A stretch of DNA of 20,828 nt from Rhodocollybia butyracea (lineage: Eukaryota; Basidiomycota; Agaricomycetes; Agaricales; Omphalotaceae). The translations under genes were made by a program, and so were the position numbers. Below are positions 8,720 through 17,734 of the stretch, piece by piece. The notes under the pieces are model-generated. The model did not search any database and was not told where the DNA came from. It saw only the letters and a list, made by a program, of their open reading frames with translations. The stretch covers positions 1-20,828 of the forward strand of contig JADNRY010000950.1 in the NCBI GenBank assembly GCA_015501585.1, in the 5' to 3' direction. Positions within the stretch are counted from its first letter, which is position 1. The number at the start of each line of letters is the position of its first letter.

Positions 8720-9813
8720 CTACCATAACTCAAGAAGGGAGGCATTGAGAGTAGTATATACTACTAGCGATGCAAGTTGAACCGGAGGTGCAGACAGTGG
8801 GTCCAGTCCAGCTGATACCACCACTAGGATATAGAAGATTAGCAAGCAAAGACAATGTAATCCCAATAAGACGACAAACCATTGGCCGTAAATGGACTGG
8901 GTAGAACCAGTTGGTGCAGAACCTGCAGGGGAGGTTGGAGTTGTAGGTGGGGCAGTGCCACCTGGGGGCTGCACCCTGGTTAGCACAACCAACACCATCG
9001 GCCAAAGCCCTGCTGTGGAGTTGATGCACGCTCCTTCCCAAAGCTCGGGTCCATCTGAACCCACCCACAAACTACAGTCCACTTCGGAGAAAGTTCCAAG
9101 AAGCGCATTGTGTCCTCCCGAGAAGAAAGCTTGTGCTGCTCCATTGTCCAGACAAAGATCGAAACTAGTAAAACCATTGAGTGCCGATCGTGAGGTACTT
9201 TGTCAAGACTGTATTACTCACTGGAATTCCGTTCCAAATGAGTTAATAGGTTCAGACACTGTTTGTCCGCACCACTGCTATAGGAAGATCAGCTTTCTTC
9301 TTCGAAGTCTTTCTATTTGACTTACTTCATTTCCTTGTACGGGACACATGTCGGTAACCTGAGCGCATTTTAGCGAATCATTACATACATGCTTCATTGT
9401 GAACGATTGCCAACTGACCTGCACAATAATAGTATTGAAAGGCCCTTTATTGGCAGGATCATATGGATCCGATGTTCCCGTCAGGGAGAAACAGCGACCT
9501 TTCGAAATAAGAAATTGAAGGACAGGAGATACACAATCGTGCGTGAAAGACTAACCACATGCACCGCCTGCTCCAATGCCAGGGACCGAACCAAAAGCCA
9601 GTTGATTTATGGCTGCCGTGAAGCCTGAGCCCACCACCCGCAACCTAAGCTCAATGATAGTTAGTAGGGGGTTAGGCTAGACGAAGACGAAACTAACCAG
9701 GATCTTGACATCCGCCATATTCCGTGAATGAGGTATTTCCCTTCGGGAGTTGCAAGTACTGAGCACTAACGACGTTTCAAGGTGCTATAAACTTAGGTGA
9801 TGAGGAACTTCAT
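8720..9813 (-). CDS. expansin-like / EG45-type double-psi beta-barrel secreted protein
   Basis: Members of this RlpA-like barrel family are secreted and act on plant or fungal cell-wall polysaccharide, usually loosening it without clear hydrolysis. Introns are well supported: 9625-9697, 9499-9555, 9359-9418, 9278-9325 and 9165-9221, all GT-AG and in phase. The product reads NTSFTEYGGCQDP, GFTAAINQLAFGSVPGIGAG, GACGRCFSLTGTSDPYDP, IIVQVTDMCPVQGNEQWCGQ, TVSEPINSFGTEFHFDLC (with the expansin HFD motif), then WVGSDGPELWEGAC and AGLWP, followed by a Pro/Thr-rich tail and a hydrophobic end suggesting a membrane or GPI-type anchor. The ATG at 9813 starts MKFLIT, but the signal-peptide region carries stops explained by T-run and A-run length changes. 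A similar pair near 8990-9020 hides GCANQGAAP in another frame. Identity is strong; the exact start and C-terminus are less sure. Confidence 0.75.
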
Positions 9814-10399
9814 AGTGGGTTGGATAATCGATGGTAGTCTATGGCAGTTCTGCCTAGGTTTTATCCACAGTATTCAATCTTCGCCTATTCTTCGTTATTT
9901 TTTGTCAACCGCTCGCGCGTAAGCTCTTCCTTGAAATAGCTCGAACATCCACGCTGTCGATCCTTAGGGCTCTCGCGGGCTTTATGTAAATTAAAGAGCA
10001 GCTTAGATTCAAAGTACCATGGTGAACTCTTTCACATCTTTCGTCCAATCCTTCAGGTTTTCGTAGTAAGCTCTTGTCTCAGCCTGGAGAATATATGTAC
10101 CTACTTCGTGCGGACTCGGAACTCATAGCCATCTCTAAGGACATCTAAGTCCCAATCTCACGCGCAACATCTAATAGGGAAGTCCGAGCAACTTTTATTG
10201 AATGGAGCATTGACTCTGGCAGTGGTTGTTGCTCTGTGCACAAGACTTGTACTATATTATACTTTATTCTGCCCCACGCGACCAGCAACGCAAGTTCTAA
10301 AATCAATGCGCTAATACAAGCGTAAGCCTAAAGCAGTCTCCTGCTAGCGAAGTTTCTTAATTCCCAACGTCAGCCCCATAGAGGGAACTGCTTTAGGCC
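9814..10399. other. intergenic region between the expansin-like gene and its relic
   Basis: No coding similarity was found. The left part is the presumed promoter of the gene starting at 9813. The right part contains a long inverted repeat (listed separately) just past the end of the paralogous relic. Confidence 0.45.
10326..10398. repeat. 12-bp perfect inverted repeat, 49-nt loop
   Basis: GCCTAAAGCAGT at 10326-10337 is the exact reverse complement of ACTGCTTTAGGC at 10387-10398. In transcripts of either strand it could form a hairpin. It overlaps the 3' end of the expansin-like relic, so it may be a 3' RNA structure or the footprint of a small insertion. Confidence 0.6.
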
Positions 10400-10950
10400 T
10401 GATAGTACAGGCGGTACCCATCCGAGCCCGCCCACTTACGACTGCATTGCCATTGAATGTTCTAGCGAGAGTGGATTGCACAGAAGGGAGGAAACCACCC
10501 GCCCTGCCAATTTCTACGCAATTATCAAAGCACTGAAACTCGGTTCCGAAGGAGTTGATTGGGTCGACCGCTGTTTGTCCATTCCGTAGACCCCAATCGC
10601 TCTCGACGTTTTTAGCTACACGGCATATATCCGAGATCTTGTAAGTAGAAACACACGGCTAATCTTCGGACAGCCTAGGAAAGAAATAGCATACTTTTAC
10701 AACCATCGAACTAATATACGGAGGTGAGTGAAGGTCAGCTGTTGTAGTGAGCACAGATAGGCGTCTTGTCGAAACGCAGGAACTAAACCGAAATCAACTG
10801 ATTCATGGCTGTAGCAACTGGAATATAGAGTATCGTCAGCACTGCATCGGACGCATAAAATCCGGACGATACTTATCAGGGTAGGAGTTGTGTATACTGG
10901 CGCGGTCCTGGCATTCAACTGAATCCGTCCTGTTGGATAAAGGATGGTAT
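10400..10950 (-). pseudogene. decayed paralogue of the expansin-like gene
   Basis: Pieces in the same order and strand as the gene at 8720-9813: near 10905-10935 a match to FTEYGGCQDPG (reads TDSVECQDRA); at 10785-10822 VATAMNQL then DFGLVP, matching FTAAINQLAFGSVP; at 10531-10585 GQTAVDPINSFGTEFQ, very close to GQTVSEPINSFGTEF; then a stretch ending in TFNGNAV; and at about 10412-10436 KWAGSDG. The HFD motif is lost (FQCFDN), the intron at that point is absent, and frames change repeatedly with substitutions as well as indels. Unlike the sites elsewhere in the window, this looks like genuine decay after tandem duplication. Confidence 0.6.
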
Positions 10951-11373
10951 ATTTCCTGAAGGCAGCTGAACGAGTGAGATTGAATTGACACAAACAACTC
11001 AGATAAACGAAATACTATGGGGTTAGTAGGGCACTCGGCCACCCTCACGGCCAGCTGCCTCCCAAGAAAAGGCCTTCGTCTTCGACTCGGTACTATGCGA
11101 GGCTTTCACCAGATCCTGACTCTAGTTCGCAAACAAAACCGAGGTGGCTCCGGGGCCTGACAGGAAAACACCGAGCTAGAAAGGCTCCTGCGTCCCATTC
11201 AGTATTCCAATATAAACAGTTTGGCCAGAGTGACGAGGTGGCGGTACTGAATCGAAGTCTGATGCAATGCTTTGCCCTCACTGATACGGTTGTTGAAACG
11301 GAATGCCTTTAACAAAGAGAAGAAGAAACGGTTTACAAAAATTGTTACATATAGTCGAGGTAAAGTTTACTTT
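10951..11373. other. spacer between the expansin relic and the VIT-VWA gene
   Basis: A minus-strand stretch near 11140-11265 reads HSGQTVYIGILNGTQEPF-stop-LGVFLSGPGATSV with two stops, so it may be another decayed fragment of unknown family. A GTAAGT donor-like sequence lies just inside the 3' end of the next gene (about 11382) with a CAG acceptor-like site at 11283, so a further 3' exon is possible but has no visible conservation. Confidence 0.35.
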
Positions 11374-14300
11374 TTACTTACTCTGTCCCAATATAACGCT
11401 GACGCCTTCCTTCAACAGGCGCAGTCTTTCTACACTACTGTCCGCATCTCCAAGGTTGAGTTGACTGTGAATCCACACTTCAGCCTTTTCCCTCATACTC
11501 AGCGTCTCCACTTTCCGTTCTTCGTCACCTTCAGCATACTTTTCCATCCAAATAACCGCGAGCAACGTAGCACCAACATCTCGATTCGTTACTCCAAGAT
11601 TATTTTCAACATAACGAGCGAAATCTTCCACATTAAGAGAAAGACTTGCTTCGAGCCCGTTCTCAAGGAGTTTTAGAAGCTCGCTACTGAGCTGGAAACC
11701 TCCATGCCATTGTTGGTGTCTACTGACGGCAACAAGGAGAGAGCCAGAAGACATCGCAGGCATAGTGGTTGCGTATGGGATAGTACTCTGAGGCATCGCA
11801 GATAAAACAGATGATCCACCAACGCTACTACCGAACCATTGACCAGCAATCAGCCCAAAATTTACTGCCTCCTCTGGAAGCGAGCCCGACCAAGAATCAG
11901 CTATAGCCGTCTCAGGATCGTATGGAGACGAAACCGATTTGTCAGTAGCGAGGAATTGCGATGACACAGGGGAGAGAGCATCATAGAGCCTAGATGGCGA
12001 TGCTAGCTCCGCCTGGGGAATCACCGAAGCACGACTCAGTCTGCGACCTGCCTTGCGGTCGAGTGGACGAGCAGAAAGCGTCGAATGAGAATGGCGAGCA
12101 GAACGTATCGAGCTAAAGTCAGGACGTGGACGCGGATGCGTGCGTTCGAGAAGGCCGCATTTGTTGCAGACAATTTCCCCAGGATTCAGCGTACTGCAGC
12201 GCCACGAGGGCGACTCTGCCGTTAGGCAGTTGAAGCAGCGACGGCGGTGGTATTGCGTTTCCTTGCTCGCGGCATCGTCCGTGTACTGGATCGGAAGCGG
12301 GGCAGGCAGCTGAAGCATGGCCATAGGGGTTGGGGTCGGGTAGAGATGCTGCTTTTGCGGCTGACACTGTTGCAGCTGCAGGTAGTACGGCGATGGCGCC
12401 ATCCACAGAGTAGACATCTGCATAGCAGGTGACGGGATTCCGGGCACTCGAGATTGAGGAATCAAGGCTCCCAAGACTGGAACTCGCGGTGTCTGCACTC
12501 TCTGAGATTGACTGGAGTAATCCACCGCGACAAAGCTTGTATATCGACTCGCGAGATTATACTGCGTTCCTAGACGAATGATATCCTTTTCAAGATATGC
12601 CGCTTTGAGCTCTAATTTATCTGTGTGATCGCCCTGTTCACCAGGAGTGGGCGTGAATAAAGCAGAAACCGAAGGAGGGAATGAATGTTTTCCTTGTTCC
12701 CGATCCCGGATGAGTGCTTTTGCGGCGAGAGTGTGGATGAAAGGGTATTCGTTGATAAAAGATGTGGTTGGGTTGGATATTGATACTGACGAAGACAGTG
12801 ATCTGGATACCGGTACGACGAGCTGTACAATGGTCTCCAGTAGAGGTCACGATGCCATTGATCTTGATTTCTTTGACCACCCTATCGAAAGGCTCTTCGC
12901 TTTTGGAGTACGGATGATAGCGTATATCTGCGTTCTGGTTCCGGGGAGGATACTGGGTATCTCTGCTGAGGGTGATTGTTGGATAAGAGGCGAGGGAGGA
13001 AGAGTCGGATTAGGTTTTGGTGGTGGGCCGGTAGAAAGTTGATTATCCATATCAGAATCGGGATCAAAGAGATTGATAAGGCCTGCTGCGAGTTTGGGTG
13101 AAGCCGCAGACGATGATGTTTCGACCAATTCAAAATCGTCATCTATATCTACCAAATTCCCGTCTCGTTCTTCACTCCCCACACCCACTCGACCTCAACA
13201 TTCACTTCCGGAGTCTCGCGGCCTAACCAATCTCGCACATTTGCCTGCAATCGGTTCTCCTCCTTAACATACGCTGCTATTCCATTTCCTGCGCGTGCGA
13301 TACTATCGCACGTATCACTCGAAGCACCTGAACCAATTCCCAGTGTGAACACGCGAATGAAAGACCTGGCATTATCTGGTTCAGGCAAGGCAGACGTGCG
13401 GAAAGAGTGTATTCGACGCAAGTAGATACGTCCCATGCGCTACTTCTGTGAGAAGGAAGACAGCGACTGGACGTTGAAGAGGCTTTGGAAAAGAGTCATA
13501 CACAAATTGTAGCCCAGATGCAATTTCAGTTCCATGATAGTTGCTTGCATGGAGCTAAAACAATAGCGTCAAGCGAGAAGAACATATTGAATGACTACGC
13601 ACTCAATGTGGTTAGTCGCTTCGTCCAACGTTGACTGGGAATAGAGGCGACTAGAATCCCACAGCTTACTTGCAGTCGTTCGAATGAGAAAATGTTGAAA
13701 GTCGTTCCAGAAGTTGGTAAGCCTCGAAGCAGCACAATCATGCCTCACGAACGAGTTGCATTTTGTCCATGCATACTTCCACTCCGGTCTACAAGGAATA
13801 CATATTCCATTCCGCCTTGAATGTCTGGAAGATTGAACTTGGGACAAATGTAAGGGCACAGCGGTAGTTTCATGATTAAGGCTAGAGTGAGGTTCGATGA
13901 AGCATCGAGGGCGTCGAGGCCAGCAGCAGTTATGACGAGCACGATATCTCGGGTAAGGAAGCCTGTGTGATCTGTCAGAGACACGCTGGCGAAATGGTGT
14001 TGGGTTCCTGAGGTATATGCCGTCTGGGGCCCTAGTTCAAGGGAAATGGGATGACCAGATGGCACGATATACTTCTGATAACACCTGCTTGTTGAATAAC
14101 AAGTGCATTTGAAACGGTTTGTTGCGTAGTTCTGCAACGCAGTATTGATTGTAGGAGCAAACCCATATCGCTGAGCATACGTTCGAGGAAAGATGAACTT
14201 GATTTGATCATTCTTTCATCGTCCATAAGAGGTTGTACATATCGCAAGTTGATGGTCACTGTTTCCGCAGGAGGACATTCCAACACTGAACGGAAAAAAC

Positions 14301-14696
14301 TATAGAGGGAGGGTTAGTAGACTCTTAATCAACAAGTTGTACGCTTACTATCACCGGTTTCTTGTTGTCCCAAACCAGCTGTATATCCTTCTGACACAGC
14401 ACTGCCATACTCCCGCTTTGCTTCCTCCTTTTCCTTCGCCACACCCTCAACTTACTTCCATCTCCTCTGACCATCTCAAATCCACACACAACAGCATCTG
14501 CGATCAGCGGAAACGTGTACACTCCCAAAGCCCCAGACGGTGCATGAACATTGATAAAATTCTGAGACAATGTCACAAATGCATGAACGTCAGTGATCGA
14601 GGCTTGGGCAGAGCATCCATCGAGGACAAGGTCGATTCCAGTATTGGAGTCATAGAAACGACAGCCGGTGTTGTTACTGGGGTGGAGAAGGGGCAT
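11374..14696 (-). CDS. VIT-VWA domain protein with an embedded GATA-type zinc finger
   Basis: The ATG at 14696 starts a VIT domain: CSAQASITDVHAFVTLSQNF, VCGFEMVRGDG, EKEEAKREYGSAV, PPAETVTINLRYVQPL, FIFPRTYAQRYG, IQQAGVIRSISC, PSGHPISLELG, HFASVSL. A VWA domain follows: GGMEYVFLVDRSGSM (MIDAS DxSxS, near 13770), VLLRGLPTSGTTFNIFSF, SQSTLDEATNHIE, then IRVFTLGIGSGASSDTCDSI and ARAGNGIAAYV. Two introns are likely (about 14300-14348 and 13555-13598). After INEYPFIHTLAAKALIRD and YNLASRYTSFVAVD the frame runs unbroken to 11374 through a Pro/Gln-rich linker, a GATA finger (12157-12237), a Ser-rich linker and the family's C-terminal region (WHGGFQLSSELLKLL...). About 16 one- or two-base frame breaks lie between 14460 and 12830 and nearly all can be read as shortened homopolymers; none lies in the 3' 1.45 kb. 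Function of this family in fungi is poorly known; a role in protein binding, here perhaps linked to DNA, is inference. Confidence 0.8.
12157..12237 (-). other. GATA-type zinc finger inside the VIT-VWA protein
   Basis: The segment starts CFNC, continues SPSWRCSTLNPGEIVCNKCG and ends LLERTHPRPRP. The ligands follow CX2C-X19-CX2C, the spacing I know from basidiomycete GATA factors with a PSWRRS...CNKCGLxERTH signature. The second Arg of the usual WRR is Cys here. No ATG lies in this frame between the VWA region and residue 35 of the exon (MQMSTLW), so an internal start is conceivable, but homology continues on both sides in the same frame. Confidence 0.85.
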
Positions 14697-14740
14697 GGTA
14701 GGTTAGTTCTAAGAATAAACGCATAAAAGAACCTCGTACA

Positions 14741-14960
14741 GCTTTATACCTCACGCTGACAACCTTCGGCACCACAACCTTAGTCTTTCCGCTTCTCGAG
14801 ACTCAAAAGGAGAAGTTTCTCCGAAGGTAGTTACTGCAGGTTACTGCGAGATCTGCATTGTATATGGATGAAAGCCACAGAGATATTATTGGCAGTGGGT
14901 TGACAGGCGCAAAGGAAAGGCAGTTAAGCGCCGAAACGACCACGTGCTTGCTCTCGAAGG
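14741..14960. repeat. duplicon copy 1, promoter-side segment
   Basis: This segment matches 19058-19260 with scattered substitutions and small gaps. Shared blocks include ACAGCTTTATA, CTGACAACCTT, CTTAGTCTTTCC, CGAAGGTAG and GCGCCGAAACG. It lies directly upstream of the VIT-VWA start, so it contains that gene's probable promoter. With the hydrolase block at 16061-17705 it forms one duplicated unit, interrupted here by the inverted-repeat element. Confidence 0.7.
14743..14748 (-). promoter_or_regulatory. TATA box of the VIT-VWA gene
   Basis: TATAAA on the minus strand lies about 50 bp upstream of the ATG at 14696. A matching TATATAAA occurs at the same place in the second copy of this repeat (near 19060). 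Spacing fits a short leader. Confidence 0.45.
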
Positions 14961-15079
14961 ATCATTCCCAGTGAAAAGCCGCACTGGCTGATCTGGCATA
15001 TCTGAGCCAATCCGTGTCTATCTGTGCGCAGCTGGCCAAATGGAGGGCGATTTCTTTTTCAATTCAATCCGGAATCTAT

Positions 15080-15410
15080 TGGTGGAAAGTCCATTCAAAA
15101 CAGTCTCCAAGTTCGAGTTTGCAACTCAAGTCAACTGAACACGCAGCCAGCACGCAGCCATACTTTGAGTTTGGCGCTCGGACTTCAAACATTTTTTTTC
15201 TTTGTCGCGGCTGAGCGGCTTTACATGTGACATGATAAAGTTGAAAAGTTTTTTACATCGCTCTTTCGTTCGCTCTTTCTCTTCCTGTTTACCATCATCT
15301 TCAGTTGTCTGTTCTCAAGATGTATTATTCAACAACTCCTCAACCCTCTTTGGACTGTATCAACTTAAGAACGGATTCATTGAGCTCGGTCATTCCTAAG
15401 GTGAGCTATC
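15080..15410 (+). repeat. dispersed repeat, copy inside the transposon
   Basis: This stretch matches 17995-18310. Shared landmarks are TTGGTG..AAA.TCCAT, AGTTCGAG, ACATGTGACAT.ATAA, a long pyrimidine-rich CTCTTTC run, AACTTCTCAA/AACTCCTCAA and GGTCATTCCTAAGGTGAG. In this copy an ATG at 15320 starts MYYSTTPQPSLDCINLRTD and runs to a GTGAGC donor at 15401. In the other copy the ATG is ATA. It may be the transposon's own leader and first exon, or captured sequence. Confidence 0.6.
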
Positions 15411-15600
15411 TCAGCTTTTCTTCAACGAATAGTTTATTGACCTATCTTTTTAATTAGCCTTGTTGGCCTGTTGACGTCGTTTTACGCTAGTATACCGTAG
15501 TGTGCCACGCCCTAGTGCTTTCATTGATCCCTTTCCAAGGTGAGCTATGTCAAGTTTTTTTGAGCTCGTTAATTGACCAATCTTTCTACTTCTCGTGCTT
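15391..15600 (+). repeat. tandem exon-end plus intron duplication
   Basis: Two blocks 139 bp apart (15401 and 15540) each carry CAAG/TAAG, then GTGAGCTAT, a T-rich tract, TTATTGACC/TTAATTGACC and ATCTTT. Each has the form of an exon end followed by a donor and the body of a short intron. This is the second intron-bearing tandem repeat in the window. Confidence 0.5.
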
Positions 15601-16060
15601 GGGCAAGGTGGCCTCGTTTTTAAATATCCATATCAATACTTTACCACACTGCGCTCTGTTACATACAAGTGCTTTCTCAGTAGTCAGTTCAATGTATATA
15701 TAGTTTGTATGTAGTATTAGAGTAGTTTATAATGCAATCTAATTTCTCAGACCATCCCGGACCGTACCATTCAATCACAGTTTTGAATAATGGACCTAGT
15801 TCTGAAGTGAAGGACAGAAGAACCCAGATGACTATAGTTCACCGTGGTTGAACACAGATTATCCCAGAGGAACTCAGTTATATACAAAACTGATTTTCAT
15901 TCCCTGTGCAGTTCTTGTCAGATAAACCCAGACAAGAACATACTGTATGGCATATATCTGTAAATTTCTGGAAAACAGTTGATCTCGGTTGATCACCGTT
16001 AGATCACAGCTCCAACATATCATCTCGGCCCTTCCCAGTGCGGTTTTCACTGGGATCATT

Positions 16061-17705
16061 GCCTACTGCGAACGAGTATTCTCTTCGCAAAAGACAGCTA
16101 GCTAGGCTGTCTCGAGTCAGATTGTAAACTTAAGCTCGGGTTCCGGTCCTCGGACGTTGCGTTCACATGATTTCAGCATCTCCAGTCTTATAATTACATG
16201 CAAGAAAGTACCGCCTACTAGCGTAATCAGTACCAGCCAATGCTGCCAATGGCATAACAGTACGTCGGTAGCAGTCAAGAAAACATCATCAATTCTAGCC
16301 TATGGCATAGGCAGCCTCAACCCCTCAAAGCCGTACTATTGGAGTGTATTCCCTTCCTGATGATTCTAAAAACTCCTGAGCTTGATCCCAATGCGGCTGG
16401 TAGTATTCTGCCAGTGAGTACTTGATCCTGAGATACCTAAGATAGTACCATCACGAAATGATTCCGCCGTCGATGTCAATAAACTTTATATCCGGCCTTG
16501 CCTTAGAGAATCTTTCGCATTATCAATAATATCTCCTCTTTGTTTCCATTTCCGCCCATGCACACGACCAATTGGTTCTTGTAACTCCGAGATATGTTAC
16601 CTTGGCATCCGGGAACCAGTGTTGTACGGATTCCTCGTCGAACAGAGCTTGGTGGGCAGATACACCGATAGGTTGCTGCATATCGGACATGAACCTATGC
16701 CTGGCCTATTAGTCCTCGAATTGATGACTACCAGTGCGAAAATAGCTAATGTGCACTGACATCGAAATATCCGACCTCGCATTGTTCCCTTCGATGCCTT
16801 TCGCTATTTCCTCCTCCGTCCATGAAGATACTGAAGTCGTCTCCGTCTTAGGACGTCCGTCGAGATCATACATACTGGCCGTAATAGGGCAAACATCTAC
16901 TCTGTGGTCATAACATGGATGATCATAATATGAACTAGCCAATCCGAGAAGATTTGAGGAATATTTCAGGGGGATGTTGAATCTGCCCATGGGAGGTAGT
17001 TTGGATTATCCAACGGGACAGATATCCGAAGGCGACATGAGGTGGGTCTAAAATCAATATCAAGATAAGTAGAATCTCAAAACTATTTTTTGGTAATGAG
17101 GAATAATAACCGTAAATGATTGAAGTCGCCGATGTACTCTTGGAGTAAATCGTAATGCTTGTCAGAGATCATAGGGTTCTCACCACGCCAAACAGCGACA
17201 GCACCGTCGCGCACCCGAAAGACCATCCCATAATCGCCACTCCAACCCCGGCCTTTGAGATCCAATCCTTCAGAATGAGACTCCGTCGAATGAGTCAATC
17301 TCGGAAATCCCCTCATTTTGGATAAGCATAACCACAAACTCCGCCAGTTGTGCACTTAACCGCTCCCAGAATAACATTTTTTGCTTCTGAGATCTCCTCT
17401 AACTCGGTGAGACTGTAAAGGTGTCGAGCCAACATAGTCTCTCCGGTGGAGAAGGGACAGTACGTAGGTTCAGGGGCGTGAGCGTAAGAGTGTAACTTAT
17501 GGAATTGATCTACGAGTGCCGTCCTGGAGTAAGCCACGAGAGCGAAAATTGATAATTTCAAGCTACACACAGGCATTGAATGCTGTACCATGTACCACAA
17601 GAAGTGTGTATAATCTCTGGAGTTGGGTGGGGCACGCTATCGGTGAAGGACAGCTCGATCCCTCTGGAGAGGGAGTACGTTTGGATCGGATGGGACATGA
17701 TTGAT
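16061..17705. repeat. duplicon copy 1, hydrolase segment
   Basis: This segment is closely similar to 19290-20828 along its whole length, including introns and the 3' flank. The copies differ by substitutions and many one-base indels. The second copy runs off the window, so the outer boundary of the duplication cannot be set. Confidence 0.85.
16317..17698 (-). CDS. alpha/beta hydrolase, copy 1 (frame-disrupted)
   Basis: Exons inferred with copy 2 as guide: 17571-17698, 17111-17509, 16455-16705 and 16317-16396, with a further exon from 17047 to about 16754. All introns are 50-63 nt. The ATG at 17698 starts MSHPIQTYSLSRGIELSFTD, as in basidiomycete members that continue SGAPP...DYTTL.VVHGTAFN. 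Then come QFHKLHSYAHA, the nucleophile elbow GWSFG with the catalytic Ser, NPMISDKHYDLLQEYIGDF, SSYYDHPCYD and a terminal exon with PHWDQAQEFLK just after the catalytic His of NHF. Reading frame is lost near 17635, 17606, 17245, 17180, 17117, 17030 and 16528 by single-base homopolymer changes in both directions. It may be a recent pseudogene, but sequence error is equally possible. Substrate unknown. Confidence 0.65.
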
Positions 17706-17727
17706 GATTCATTTTTCAAGAAGGGAG

Positions 17728-17734
17728 TTATATA
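17728..17734 (-). promoter_or_regulatory. TATA box of the copy 1 hydrolase
   Basis: TATATAA on the minus strand lies about 30 bp upstream of the ATG at 17698, implying a very short 5' leader if used. The equivalent region of copy 2 is outside the window. Confidence 0.35.

Larger units (their letters stand above)
14967..16054. mobile_element. non-autonomous DNA transposon with terminal inverted repeats
   Basis: The left end, CCCAGTGAAAAGCCGCACTG, and the reverse complement of the right end, CCCAGTGAAAACCGCACTGG, match over about 20 bp with one single-base gap. The ends are flanked by identical direct repeats ATCATT at 14961-14966 and 16055-16060; counting the final GG as flank instead gives an 8-bp GGATCATT. 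Each end also folds on itself (CCAGTG...CACTGG). The element is 1,088 bp and has no transposase-like frame. It splits a duplicated unit that is contiguous in copy 2 (about 19250-19300). The CAGTG ends and possible 8-bp target duplication recall hAT elements, but 6 bp would point elsewhere, so the superfamily is open. Confidence 0.75.

Noticed and set aside
8985..9010. A 20-nt mini-intron (GTG...CTAACCAG) in the expansin-like gene
   Set aside because: It is far below the 44-73 nt intron size seen here, and removing it would delete GCANQG, a conserved part of the family.
8892..9320. Plus-strand 142-codon ORF
   Set aside because: It is the antisense of the expansin-like terminal exons, whose minus-strand reading has family motifs and consistent splice sites.
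11272..11676. Plus-strand 134-codon ORF over the end of the VIT-VWA gene
   Set aside because: It is antisense to the conserved C-terminal exon and shows no domain of its own.
11374..12525. A stand-alone GATA transcription factor starting at 12525
   Set aside because: The codon at 12525 is GTG, not ATG, and the same frame continues upstream without a stop through conserved VIT-VWA sequence (TSFVAVD, HTLAAKALIRD) to about 12847.
13381..13443. An intron starting GTAGCG in the VWA region
   Set aside because: It has pl donor and acceptor bases but would remove AWDVSTCVEYTLSAR, which matches the family; two one-base run shortenings explain the frame better.
14446..14456. GTAAGT donor in the VIT domain
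   Set aside because: Although a perfect donor sequence, homology resumes 10 bp later, too short for an intron; a shortened A run (AAA to AA) fits instead.
15320..15400. Mating pheromone precursor-like small ORF
   Set aside because: The peptide (starting MYYSTTPQPSLD) runs into an intron donor and has no C-terminal CAAX box in any downstream frame.
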